Shown in pieces: positions 43,155 to 54,964 of a stretch of 64,000 nucleotides of DNA. The stretch lies in NCBI GenBank assembly GCA_963681505.1, contig OY811973.1, forward strand, positions 10,078,559-10,142,558, given 5' to 3'. The notes under the pieces were generated by a model. That model made no database searches, had not been told where the DNA came from, and worked only from the letters and a program-made list of their open reading frames with translations. Source of the DNA: Eunapius fragilis (taxonomy: Eukaryota > Porifera > Demospongiae > Spongillida > Spongillidae). Position 1 is the stretch's first letter, and each line of letters opens with the position of its first letter. Both the position numbers and the translations under genes were made by a program.

Positions 43155-43683
43155 GGGCTGTTCCAGTAAATAAGTGCACAGGGGGGTGGATGAAAACGAG
43201 AGGCTGTCCTGGGGGGGGGGGGGGGTTTAATATGGATGTCCAGGGGGGGGGGGGGGGGGGGGTGAGGTTAAGTGAAGCAGATTGCATTAGTTAACAAGGG
43301 ATATGCCTCGAAAGGACTTAAATGAATTCACTCTGTAAACTATACCTGGATGATTTCACCTTTTTGGAAATATAAAGATAAACGATCAGGGTACATGTAT
43401 TGTCCAGGGGGTTAAGATATCCAGCGTTTTTGTGATAAATTAGCGTTTGGAATATTAAATGATGTACCTTCATAAAATGATCAGAGTATTGTCCAAAGGG
43501 TTAAGGTTGTTAGAATTATGGCTACTGTGAGCCGACTACCACATGTATGGCTATGCAAAAACCACATAGCACAGAAATAACCAGGGTGTATAATTTTTAA
43601 TCTTTTGTCGGGGGGGGGGGGGGGTTACTAGTAGGGGTCTGTTCATCCACCCTACCCTGTGCAGTTATTTACTGGAACAGCCC
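43155..43683. mobile_element. GGGCTGTTCCAGTAAATAA MITE (529 bp)
   Basis: The left end gggctgttccagtaaataag and gtgcacagg-ggtggatgaa match, inverted, the right end ttatttactggaacagccc and ttcatccaccctaccctgtgc. Flanked by AAT (43152-43154, 43684-43686). It contains several G-runs and no gene. The 3-bp duplication is compatible with a Harbinger-like origin. Confidence 0.85.
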
Positions 43684-43689
43684 AATGCT

Positions 43690-44045
43690 CGTATTGAAGG
43701 CAATGTTTCGAGTGGACATAGTGACAGCCATACTACTTTCTCTAGTTCCAGTTCGAATGCCCTTAGTCTAGCTGCTGGAGATTCAATCAAAAAATCAAAA
43801 ATAATGTGTGATGCTCTTGACACCTGCTTTGAGATATCCAAGTTATTGAAGAACTCACCTCAGCGTGTTGCTCTGTTTCAGAAGCTAAAGGGTGACATCT
43901 CTCCAGAAACTACTGGATTAAGGGTTTTATGCCCCACAAGGTGGACCGTTCGAGCTGACAGTCTACAGAGCATTGTTGACAACTATAAAGTTCTTGAAGA
44001 ACTGTTTGAAGTATGCTGCGGACACAGAAATCAACATGTCAACTG
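43690..44045 (+). pseudogene. hAT transposase fragment, TTF/ZMYM1-like
   Basis: The frame encodes LAAGDSIKKSKIMCDALDTC, FEISKLLKNSPQRVALFQKL, then LRVLCPTRWTVRADSLQSIV. CPTRWTVR is the signature of the hAT core in ZMYM1-like transposases. Upstream (the expected asn-rich YDGASNM block) and downstream parts are missing. A MITE ends directly on its left, and the 5' end of LINE B begins directly on its right. Confidence 0.8.
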
Positions 44046-44052
44046 ATTGATT

Positions 44053-46711
44053 ATGCCGTGTTGCAAATGTAATGGAAACAACGCGCGCTGTAAAGGTTGT
44101 TCCTGTGCTAGGCAGAAGATTGCCTGTACCAACTGCCATGCTGGAAGACATGGGAAGTGTATGAACTCCGTAGTCTTGCCACCGAACGCCTTGTCACAGC
44201 CTTAATTTTTCGACTTCCTCGGTGTCACCTCCTTCCCCATCATCTAGGATGCCATCTTCCTCGTCACAGCCTTCTTCCTCTGCTTTACGGTCTTCAGATT
44301 CCCAGCCTTGTCCTCTAGATCTGTTACAACCCCCTGCGTCGCCGCCTGCGCCTTCGACACCTCGAGCAGCTCAATCGTCACCGCAGCCACCGATGCCACC
44401 GCAGGCGCCTCATTCCACACGTACGTATATGGCTCCGCCGTCATCGCAGCCTCCCTTTCCTCTACGTAGTAATTCGACACACAGGGTCCCTCCAACTTTG
44501 CAGCAGCTGCCTGCAGCACCTCAGCAGCTGTTGTCGCCACCACATCAGGATTCTTTGGCACCGCATGATATCCTTGTGCCTTCAACGACATCCGCAGGTC
44601 ACCAAACGAGTTGCTCTTTCCGGAAGCGGTGCCCGGTTTCCGAATGCCCAGAGCGAATAGCTCCATCCATGTGGCGATCTCACATGTCCCTGCACGCCCA
44701 AGGTTTGTTCCCTGGAGGGGTCCCACAGACGTGGTTGGTTGAACAAGATCTGTTCATCTGCCCACATTGTTCACAATTGGTAGCGAACTCGAGGGTAGCT
44801 TCACATTCTAGACAATGCAAGATTCCTCACCCCATATCTTCAGCCCAGAATGATGCCACACAGTCAGAGCCAGCCATTGTGCCTGATCTGCCCACTTTTG
44901 CAGATGTTTGCCAGCTTAGATGCCCAACATTACAGTTTGTCCCTAAAAAGGCAAGACCCAGTTTTGCTAGAGCACTTTCATCTACCCTACGGTCTGTCTT
45001 AGCTGAAAACCCAGAAGAGGCTTGGTTGAAGCTCTTCATGTTACCAAAGTGTGTTCTTCCCTCCCTAAAAAGTAAAGGCCGCCACTTCAAGCACACCCCG
45101 ATCAAAGTCTTGTGTGATCTTTGGGCAAAGGAAGAGTTTAGTACCCTTTGGAACCTTGCAGGGTCCAATGTCCATAAAGCCCCATCACAGCAGAAGCAAA
45201 GGAACTCTAAGAGCCTGTTAGATTCGGTTATATCCTTAGCAAAGATCGGTCTGCATGGTAAAGCCTGCAGAATACTTTTATATGATGGGCTTGCTCCCCT
45301 CAATAATGCTACCTGGGAGCTGCTCAAATCAAAACACCCTAGCTCTCCCCTACCCACTCCTCCAGATGTTCCTTCCACTCCACTTTCTCTAGGTCCTGAT
45401 TTCAACATCCTACCCTTCCTTTTCTCCTTCCCAAAGGGCACTGCTGCTGGCCCCTCAGGCCTCAGGGTACAACATCTAATTGATGCTGCACAAATCCCTC
45501 TTCCAATTTCCATTGGCTCATCCCTGAGGGATATTGTCAACCTCCTTGCAGCAGGCAAAGCTCCAGTGTCAGTTGCCAGATTTCTAGTGGGTGGAAGCCT
45601 CACTGCTTTGAACAAGTTTAAAGATGGCTCCCCACCTGATATCAGGCCTATTGCTGTTGGGGAAACTCTCAGAAGGCTAACAGGAAAGTGCTTGTGCTCC
45701 TTAGTGAAAGATAAAGTGTCCAGTTTTTTTGAGCCCCATCAGTTTGGTGTAGCCTGTTCACATGGCACAGAAAACGTGGTACATGGCCTTCGAAAGTGCA
45801 TCAAAGAACACTGGGGTGATGAATTAAGATTATGTCGTCCTGAAAGCAGATATGAGAAACGCTTTCAACCTTATTTCCAGGCAAGCTCTTTTATTTGAAT
45901 GCTCTACCTTTTCCCCAGAACTCCTTCCATGGGCAAGTTGGTGTTATGGTTCACACCCCTATTTGTGGCACCCCCTAGGACATCTCACATCTGAGGCAGG
46001 TGTGCAGCAGGGAGATCCATTAGGCCCTTTGTTTTTCGCTCTGGTTCTACACAAGGTCATTGCCGCCATCGATGCAGATGATGACTGTCTTCGTCTCATC
46101 CTTCAGGCATGGTACTTGGATGATGGGGTGCTGGCTGGCCCCAGACAAGCTGTTCTGCGGGCGCTCTCCATAATTGAAGACCTTGGTCCATCACTGGGTA
46201 TTTTCATCAATTAATCCAAATGTGAACTATTTAGCCGCAGCGATATTTCCATGTTCCCTCCTGCTATGAAAGCTTCACATGTACCACACCTAGACATTCT
46301 GGGTACTCCTATTGGGGACTATCTTTACTGCACTAGGTTCTTTGCCGCGAAGCGTGCTGAAATCTCAAAGTTGCTATCTAAGTTGGAAGATGTTTCAGAT
46401 ATTGACCCACAGGTGGCATTTAATTTGCTACGGCTTTGTAGTGGTTTTTGTAAGATGGTGCATTTAGCCAGATCACCCCCCCGAGCGTGGCTGCTGATTC
46501 TCTGAAGATACTTGACTTGGATTTAAGGAATTGCTTCTCTAAGTGTTTATCTTTAGATCTCACCGAGGCTGCCTGGTGCCATTCTCAACTGAGCCTAAGA
46601 TTTGGAGGTTTCGGCCTTCGTTCACTCTCTCACCACTCGAGTGCTGCCTTCATTGCATCCTTTTGTTCATCTGGTTTTGCCACTGCAAATAACCATCATC
46701 TGATTCATGCG
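44053..46711 (+). pseudogene. LINE B, 5' part: zinc motifs and RT, split by an LTR element
   Basis: The start MPCCKCNGNNARCKGCSCAR, then CTNCHAGRHGKCMN, is a Cys-rich N-terminal knuckle. After a frameshift near 44200 comes a Ser/Pro-rich spacer, then two zinc fingers (CPVSECPERIAPSMWRSHMS, C2H2; CPHCSQLVANSRVASHSRQC). EEAWLKLFMLPKCVLPSL is shared with LINE A2. The RT blocks are RPIAVGETLRRLTGKCL, HQFGVACSHGTENV, KADMRNAFNLISRQA, GVQQGDPLGPLFFAL and YLDDGVLAG. Lesions: frameshifts near 45825 and 46485, and TAA at about 46212. The copy is interrupted after NNHHLIHA by the LTR retrotransposon and resumes at 57892 with NTFNSLVS. N-terminal C2H2 fingers plus the RLE-type C-terminus match R2-like organisation. 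Confidence 0.85.
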
Positions 46712-46818
46712 CTTTAATCAAGAGAAGTGCGCAGCAAGAGTAGATGCACAGTATATATACAGGCACACAGATCCAGTGCGCATGCGCAATAATTAACTAA
46801 GATATTATATTCGCTACA
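46712..46818 (-). repeat. 3' LTR of the Ty3/gypsy element
   Basis: 107 bases, nearly identical to the 5' LTR over the shared part. The outer tgtaaaggccag is missing, so LINE sequence meets ctttaatc directly. Confidence 0.85.
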
Positions 46819-47786
46819 CTATTCCCCTCTCCCGGGAACAAGTCCGTCAATAATTAGTCGTATATATTATGTCCGAATCTTTCCGGCTTTTTGTGCCTTC
46901 GGTTGGACTTTCTGCTTGGTTGATCCGCCGGATTTCGAGATTCAATTTGAGGTAGTTCTGGAAATTCAATTTCACTGTGCAAAAAACCTAGTATACGCTA
47001 GCGTATATTTTTGCGTATATTTCGCGTATACCATCAATATACCAAGGGTAGTGTATATTTCGAATATCCACCTGGTATATTTCAAGAATCCCTAGGTGAC
47101 AATTATTCATTGTGCGTATTCTCGAAATATCACGTATACGCACACCGCAATGAATTATGCAACGCATTCAAATCTAAATAACTTACATGTATAACTTTGA
47201 TATGAATAATTTGAACCGCAGTATGCCTGCTATGTGAATTCGAACGTAGAGCATTATGGACGTTTACCACTTGAACTATAAGCGTCGGTACGTATGTAAG
47301 ATATTAATGATGCATGGCATGGCTTAACAGGTGGGTAAGATAAGTGAGGAGGACAGGAATGGGGGTGTGTATGCCAGGGTTATGTGTTATCGCATGCGTC
47401 ACTGTTGACCAGTGGGTACTTTAGGCAACACTAGCTAAGTTAACGAATGCGTAATTGTATGCTGTATACCAGTGGGTTAATGTGTCTACAGGATGGTAGG
47501 AAGCATGGGAGACCATGTTTGACCGGGAGCAATCTTTGTAACCAGGTAGCCCAGCAGGGTGGTGAATTGGCCGCCCCATGCAACCATATAATTGCAGCTC
47601 ATCATTTATATCAGCCATTGTTTTAAAGTGTGTGAGGGAGCAGGAGAATGGTCAAGATTCCCAGTGAGAAGGACCTAGAGTTGCAGAGGTTAGCTGATAT
47701 GGTTCCTGACAAATAGGCCAACAGTATGATCACCACTGAAATAGCAGTGAAATAGCAGTGACACCTTGTGGTCTTGGCACTTGCAC

Positions 47787-48025
47787 TGTGTAAAAAGGAT
47801 TGTTATACTCGCCTGTATAACATTGTTATACAAGTAGTTATACAGCATTTGTTATACACATTGCATATAATTGTGTATAACTGTGTATAATGGTAGTATG
47901 TACTAATTAAAAAACCGCAGTGTAAAAAGGGTTGTTATACTCGCCTGTATATCCGCCTGTATATCATTGTTATACAAGTAACTGTTATACACATTGTGTA
48001 TAACTGTATACATGTGATGCTAATT
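47787..48025. repeat. Two direct copies of a TGTTATAC-rich end-like repeat
   Basis: Blocks beginning cactgtgtaaaaaggattgt (47787) and gcagtgtaaaaagggttgtt (about 47929), each followed by atactcgcctgtata, cattgttatacaagta and gttatacacattg. The start resembles a CACTG terminus, so these may be ends of a related small element. Confidence 0.7.
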
Positions 48026-48399
48026 TTATACCGCATCATAGCGAGGGCGTAATTCGTTGTTAATTGAGCTATTGGCCATTAATAATGGGCCATTAAATTT
48101 AAATTTAAAAAGAAAGATGGCTATACGTGTTCCGAAGTGTCAAATAAAGAAATCGCGGAAGGAAAGCGTATATCTGGTTGGTCGGAGTTCTGGCTAAAAT
48201 GTATGTATACACATACTAGCTTAGTTTATGAATTACGCACATTTGAATTTGATTCGTCTACCGGTACTTGTATACAGTTTCAGTGATGATATGTGTGAAG
48301 CCAAAAAGCCCCAAGTTGTGTAGACGTCGCGTTGGATGGAGTGACCACTGAAAGGTAAGCCAATGTAGTTTTGTAATATTTCTGGGTTGTACCATGTCT

Positions 48400-48880
48400 A
48401 TAAATAATTTATGGTGTCATACATACTATTATAATCAATTTTTAAAAGTCACCTTTTGAAATGGGCTGATTGTAACTGTGGCAACCAGCTCAGTATACAC
48501 GCCCAGGGTCAGGCTACATGCTGCATATGTGTGTGATTGTGTGTGTTGTGTGTGTGTGTGTGTGTGTATACATGTGTATATAATAGTAACATGTATGATA
48601 TGTGTGTGCATTTGGTACATGTGTGTGCGTGTGTGTTTGTTGTGTGCATGAATGCGCATACATGTGTATGTGAGCATGTATATGTGTACACGTTCAATGT
48701 GTGTATATTCACTGATTCAATGTTCCTGTTACATTGGTCATGATGTAATCTGTGCATCAAGCATGCAGGATCGGTGCTCTGGGTACATTGCATGTATATG
48801 TGTGTTCTGAGTTATTGGTGAGACAAGCGTATGCCGTTTGACAGTCTGATGCACATGAACAATGGCCTCCTTGATAATAA
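48400..48880. repeat. TG microsatellite region
   Basis: tgtgtg runs with acatgtg interruptions, mostly 48530-48710. No gene. Confidence 0.85.
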
Positions 48881-48883
48881 TGT

Positions 48884-49793
48884 GCTCACCTCATGCTGTC
48901 ATGTGCTCACCTCATGCTGTCATCATGTGCTCACCTTATGCTGTCTCGTGTGCTCACCTCGTGCTGTCATCAATCCTCATGCTGTCATCATGTGCTAACC
49001 TCATGCTGTCATGTGCTAATCTCATGCTGTCATCATGTGCTCACCTCATGCTGACATCATGTGCTCTCCTCATGCTGTCATCATGTGCTCACCTCATGCT
49101 GTCATGTGCTCACCTCATGCTGTCGTCATGTGCTCACCTCATGCTGTCATGTGCTCACCTCATGCTGACATCATGTGCTCACCTCATGCTGTCATCATGT
49201 GCTAACCTCATGCTGTCATGTGCTCACCTCATACTGTCATTATGTGCTAACCTCATGCTGTCATGTGCTCACCTCATACTGTCATTATGTGCTAACCTCA
49301 TGCTGTCATGTGCTCACCTCATACTGTCATCATGTGCTCACCTCATGCTGTCATGATCTCACCGCATACTGTCATCATGTGCTAACCTCATGCTGTCATG
49401 TGCTCACCTCGTACTGTCATCATGTGCTCACCTCATGCTGTCATCATGTGCTATCCTCATGCTGTCATCATGTGCTCACCTCATGTTGTTATCATGTGCT
49501 CACCTCATGCTGACATGTGCTACCCTCATGTTGTCATCATGTGCTAACCTCATGCTGTCATGTGCTCACCTCATACTGTCATCATGTGCTAACCTCATGC
49601 TGTCATCATGTGCTAACCTCATGCTGTCATCATGTGCTCACCTCATGCTGTCATGTGCTCACCTCATGCTGTCGTCATGTGCTCACCTCATGTTATCATG
49701 TGCTAACCTCATGCTGTCATGTGCTCACCTCATACTGTCATGTGCTCACCTCATACTGTCATGTGTTCACCTCATACTGTCATCAGGTGCCTG
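48884..49793. repeat. Minisatellite: tgctcacctcatgctgtcatca, over 40 copies
   Basis: A 16-22-bp unit with two common lengths (with or without a second atca) fills 0.9 kb. Variants include tgctaacctc and catactgtca. The long leucine/serine/cysteine-rich frames across it are products of the repeat and not proteins. Confidence 0.95.
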
Positions 49794-50099
49794 ATGAAGA
49801 TGGTTTGGTATTTAATGCTAGCATTCCTACTTACCCTAATCACCTAATAATGTCTACTAAACCACATCACATGATCTTAACACTCACCTTGCATGCACAC
49901 ACATGCGCACACACGTACACACATACACACATACACACACATACACATTCTTGAAGAAGTTGCCAAGGGGTAATACACTCACACAGTTGGTGGGATGGCT
50001 GCTTTGCCACACCCCATGATGAGGCTACCATGATGCATGTAGCCACAGTCTTGATAACTGGGGCACTCCTGCCAAAGGGGAGGGTTGGTGGACTAACTG

Positions 50100-50980
50100 T
50101 GGGCTGTTAGCACTGAAGTTTGATTGCTTTGGTGTCACTCTGAAGTTTTTATAGTTCACTGTGTGATGTTTAGTCAGTGCCAAATAGACCCAGGCAGCAA
50201 TATGTTTTGGTGCCTAGCTGTGTAGGGCTTTCATTGTTCTGTGAACATTCTTACATGTAGTGGTTGTATTGAAGGACCTTTTGGGAGGATATTGGCATGT
50301 GTGCAGCTACATACATAGGGTACGCATGTGTGTGTATCTGTGTCTGCATGTCACTAGGAGAAGAAAGCACAATTCTGTCAAGATGTGTGTATGCATGTGT
50401 CTGCATTTTACACCAGTATGTGCATGTGCATCCACATATGTTTACAATTGTCTGTACGTGCTTATATCTGTGTGAGTAGGTGAAGATGCTTAGAATGTGG
50501 TTTGAAAGAGGCGAATGTGATTTTGGAGCATTCAGAATGAAAATGTTTAGCTAGAGGCTTGGCGCTTGGAGGTGGCACCAGTATTACTGCCATTTAGTAG
50601 CTGAGTGCACTAAGAATCTATCCTTCTCAATAGTCTTCATCCAAATTGTATGTATGGTATGTTTGCATGGTGTGATATCTTTAAATGATATATTTTCACC
50701 CTGATAGGATCAAGCCTTACATCAATTGAATGAAACTGAAAGATCTGATGTGAACTTACATTTGTTGTATTGTTACATCTTTACATGTACATGTTGTGTA
50801 CTATTCTATCTCCACTTGTGAGACTAGCTGGGTGTAACCGAACGTTTCCATACATGTACATGTCATGTTAATGTACATACATAGAAGTCTTACAAAGGGG
50901 TGTGGCTATATATTACTATATAGCAATGACACAGTACACTTCTTCCATGCATCATGCTTCTAATAGGGTCATGTGATCAA
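50100..50980. other. Non-coding interior of the CACTG element
   Basis: No gene seen. Contains short TG-rich stretches at 50290-50480. Confidence 0.5.
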
Positions 50981-50989
50981 ATGGAACCA

Positions 50990-51690
50990 GACCTGGTGTG
51001 CATCAGATTGAATCTTTTTTATGAAATCAGGGTATCCTGATTCTATTTGATGCACATTGGTCTGGTCGCTACCATGTTTCTATTTGATGCTCACTAGGAT
51101 CTGGTTGATACCACAATCCTATCAGCTGCACACCAGAGAATGGCCAATAGCTTTATTTGATGCACACCAGGTCTGGCCGCTAATATGATTCTGTCTGATG
51201 CACACTGCTACCCTGACCCTCACATTAGGAATTGCCACGTACTAGCATATCAAGTAATGCGAGCAGCAGTCCCTGGTGTGCATCATATAGAATCATGTTA
51301 GCAGCCAGACCTGGTGTGTATCAAATGGAATCATATTAACTCGTCTGCATCAAGTAAAGACACGCTAGTGGCCAGTCGCTGTTGTACATCTGGTAGGTTT
51401 GTGATATCGATCAGACCCTGGTGTGCATCAAATAGAATCATGTTAGCAAACTGACCCAGTTTGCATCAAATTGAATCATTAAATTCTAGTAGTGGCCAAT
51501 CCCTGGTGTGCATCTAATAGAATCTTGGTAGCGACCAGACCTGGTGGGCTTCAAATAGAATCAGGATAGCGGCCAGACTTGGGTTTGCTTATTTGCATCA
51601 AATAAAGTGGCAGTCCCTGGTGTGCATCTAATAGAGTCATGTTCGTAGGTGTGCATCAAATAGAATCATGTTAGTGGCCAGACCAGGTAT
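50990..51690. repeat. Degenerate repeat array with orientation switch
   Basis: A roughly 40-bp unit (ccagacctggtgtgcatcaa followed by atagaatcatgttagcggc) recurs about 16 times. Units left of about 51230 are mostly in the opposite orientation (gatgcacaccaggtctggcc, 51157-51180), and units right of it are in the forward orientation. Confidence 0.8.
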
Positions 51691-51699
51691 TGTAATACA

Positions 51700-52930
51700 G
51701 TCTTGTGTACATCAAATAAGTCATTTCTAAGTTGCTTTTGAAACCCCACTCTGAGCAGAACAAATACAGTGTGTACGAGGCTTCTTGTCAAATGAAAGTA
51801 ACGCGCATGCGTAGACTCTTCAAAGCCGCATGCATATATGGCGTCATCGTCGGGAAATCTACTGCAACTATAACCGTACGTTCCTATCATCCAGAAGAAA
51901 TATCTTAGGTGGGTCTTCAAGTAAATTGAGGGACTAGTGGCTAATTCCCAAGTCTCTCCTCTAACAGGTCCCCGAGAAACGATGAAGTCATGTCGTCACA
52001 GCAGAACCTACATGTATATCGATACTAGTACGATGATGACGAAGAAGACCGCGCCAAATCCTAGGTCCTAGGCAGCATGGCGATGCTGTTTGCACGGTCC
52101 GTTACACTACTGCAGGAGGTTGCGAAACTACAGATCCAAAACTGTCTCAAAGCGATGCTGTAAGACCAACTCGAGGGAAAAGGACATCACTTTCTGTACA
52201 GGTACAGTAACGTTATATCGGCTTTTTTTTTTCCTACTGAGGAGAATCCAGCTGAAGTCTCGAAGCGTAAGCAGTGATCATCACCTTTTTTTTCTCGATC
52301 AAATTTAGAGACGTCATAAAAACTAGCAAAGGCAGAGCGGGTAAGAGATTGCGTTTTCATTCACACTTGCTGTTTATCAGTGTCTGTTGTCAGAATTGAC
52401 AAATTATACGAAGAGCGGAGATAGAGAAGTAGCGGATTGCTTTGGAGTATAAGGTAATGGCTTCGTTTGTTTTAACCCTGTATATTCCCTGCAGCTAGAC
52501 AAGGAAACTTCAGATTCAGCTGAGCTTGTCAAGCAATCCCGCCGTCAGTGTAGGCCTCTGTTTGCATTTGTATCGTATGGATGCTCTATTTTGCTGTAGC
52601 TATATGGACTATGGTGACAGTACAGGGAAGCAGTTTGAAGCCTACGCTCAACTGCTGCCGCGCGTTTCGTTAGAAGAGGTTGCAATGGATTTCTGAGCAA
52701 CTCGTGGCAACGGCGGGTTGGAGGGCCACTACTGGAGTATCTCCTTCCTGGATGGCTGGAGAGCTTGAACGTTGTCTATTGATTGTATTGCTTTATTAAA
52801 TATTGATAATAATTTTAATACTAATCAAGCCAGTATACAACGAACATAATCGGGTGGCGTACCCAATACAGTATACGGTCAACGTAGGTACAGTGTAGTA
52901 TCCGGAGACATTAATTAGAGAATCCTCCAT
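51700..52930. other. Non-coding interior of the CACTG element
   Basis: No coding frame, splice-linked exon set or repeat array that I can support. Confidence 0.45.
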
Positions 52931-53100
52931 AAGCGCACGTGATACATTTGAGGATACTCGAAATATACGCAGTGCGAAATTGGTTCTATACGCAAAATAT
53001 ACCAGTGGGATATTTCGCGTATACGCACGCGTATATTCATGCGTATACTCGAAATATACGCAAAATATACAATAGCGTATATCCTATTTTTTGCACAGTG

Positions 53101-54964
53101 TTTGAGGTAGGTCAGGCTCGCCCATAACCTCTGGAGGTACAGGTGCTGTAGTAATTTCCTCTTCAGCTACCATCTGCTTTCCGTCAACCGGGTTCTGAAA
53201 TACTTCAACATCAAGTGGTTCTGGTTCGTCAATACCATCTAGAGGATCTGTAATAGTTGCCTCTTCTTGTGTAACGAGTAAAGGCGTTGTCTCCCGATCC
53301 TCGTCTCGTTGGACCGTGTTTTCCTCCAAGGGTATGGCTTCCGGTAAGGCAACATACGGCTTCAACCTGTCAAAATGAACCACCGTACGCCTTCGACGAG
53401 AATCCCTGTGTTGGAGCAAGAACAAAACATCACTTATTTGTTTTACTACCCTGTATGGCCCCTGCCAATATCGATGCAGCTTTGGTGACTTCCCCCGAGG
53501 AACTGCTGGGCAATGAAGCCATACCAAATCATCTACCACGTACGGTTTCCCATGTGTAGCTCTATCGTATAGAGCCTTTTGCCGTTGATGTTGCAGTCCC
53601 ATTCTTTCTCGAACCCGTTGGTAGGCACTCTCCAGTCGCAGCCTATGATCCAGGGCATACTGATTGACCTGTGAGGGAGTGGTAGACGGGGGAAGGCCAT
53701 ACATAACATCAGCAGGGAGGCGTGCCTCCCGGCCGAACATCAAATCAAAGGGTGTGCACCCAGTTGACTCTTGCACACTAGTGCGATAGGCCAGCATGAC
53801 CATCGGGAGATGAAGGTCCCACTCCTGCTCATTCTCCGATGCTGCAAGGCTGAGGAGATTAAGCAGTGTACGATTAAACCTTTCCACTAGACTGTCCGAT
53901 TGCGGATGGTAAGGCGTAGTTCTAGTTTTGACTATGCCTAGCAATTTGCATACTTCCTTCAACAAGGTAGATTCAAAGTTATGGCCCTGATCGGTATGGA
54001 GAATATCGGGTACTCCAAAATGGCTGACAAAATGGTGGACAAAAATACCCGCAACAGTCCCCGCCTCCATATTGGCCATTGGGTATGCCTCCATCCATTT
54101 GGTAAAATAGTCACCCACTACTAACACATACCTGTTACCTCTATCGGTCATCGGCAGGGGCCCGAGTATGTCCATAGCAACTCGCTGCAGTGGATAGCCA
54201 GCTATGTCAGTTTGAAGTTGAGCTCTCCTGGTTTTGGGTGGGGACTTTCTGGAAGCACACGTTTCACAGCTTTTGCACCAATTTTCCACGTCATGACGTT
54301 GTCCTGGCCAGTAGAATCTGCAACGAATCTTCTCTAACGTCTTTCGTGTGCCAAAATGACTGCCACTGCAAGCATCGTGATACTGTTTCAAAACGCTTCG
54401 AATCCACAATTTTGGTACTACAAGCTGCAGGTGACGATTAGATCCCCCTCCAGGCACATCCAACCATTGACGATAAAGAATTCCATCGTTCAATAGCAAA
54501 TGATTTTTCTGCAACCAGAGAGTTTGTAGCCAGTAGCTACTGCTAGTGGGAAGAGCAATGGGAACATTATTGTGTAACAGCCATGATACAACTTGCTGCA
54601 GATCAGCATCCTCCTTTTGTTCCTGCTTAGGGTCGCCTTCGAATCTGGTTTCAGCAGCCATTGCAGCATTTGTTACGTCATCACAATTGCCCTCCTCGAT
54701 GGGAAGATCCTTATCACAATGTGGGGGTGGGGCTGCCAGACCACATTGCTTGCAAGGAAGCCTTGATAGTGCATCAGCGTTACCATGCTTAGCTCCGGGA
54801 CGATGCTGGATCTGGAAGTCATATTCAGCTAATATGTCCAACCACCGAGCCACCTGTCCTTGTGGATCCTTGAAATTCTTCAACCACTGCAAAGAATTGT
54901 GATCTGTACGTATAATGAACCGACGACCCCACAGATATAGGCACGAAAGTAGTGGACCGCCCAC
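53101..54964 (-). pseudogene. Ty3/gypsy RNase H end and integrase
   Basis: A long open frame. It starts in RNase H (RRFIIRTDHNSLQWLKNFKD, ADALSRLP). It then has the integrase HHCC finger (H in YHDACSGSHFG; CKSCETCASRK) and the core with D in VAMDILGPLP, D in LHTDQGHNFES and E in LVERFNRTLLN. The GPY/F module is LHRYWQGPYRVVKQISD and VHFDRLKPY. All catalytic residues are present. The frame begins after a frameshift near 54955 relative to the RT frame. It ends prematurely because the CACTG transposon interrupts it after PDLPQ. The original tail (IESRNPADQPSR ... HNIYD, stop) survives beyond the insertion at about 46852-46960. Confidence 0.85.

Larger units (their letters stand above)
46973..53100. 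mobile_element. CACTG-ended DNA transposon, 6.1 kb, non-coding
   Basis: The ends CACTGTGCAAAAAACCTAG and, inverted, CACTGTGCAAAAAATAGGA continue with gcgtatattt-gcgtatatttcg motifs in both arms. TTT flanks both sides (46970-46972, 53101-53103). CACTG termini and a 3-bp duplication fit the CMC/EnSpm (CACTA) group. The insertion lies in the last codons of the gypsy pol frame, whose new end TLCKK and stop are read from the transposon tip. No transposase frame was found inside; satellites fill much of it. Confidence 0.85.

Noticed and set aside
44244-45615. Long minus-strand frames opposite the LINE B protein
   Set aside because: Shadow frames of the plus-strand RT coding region with no domain of their own.
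48884-49793. CRISPR-like array
   Set aside because: There are no unique spacers: the whole unit repeats, and the DNA is eukaryotic.
48862-49954. Long open frames rich in Leu/Ser/Cys (CAHLMLSS type) on the plus strand
   Set aside because: They are translations of the 16-22-bp minisatellite in successive frames; unit length variation merely avoids stops.
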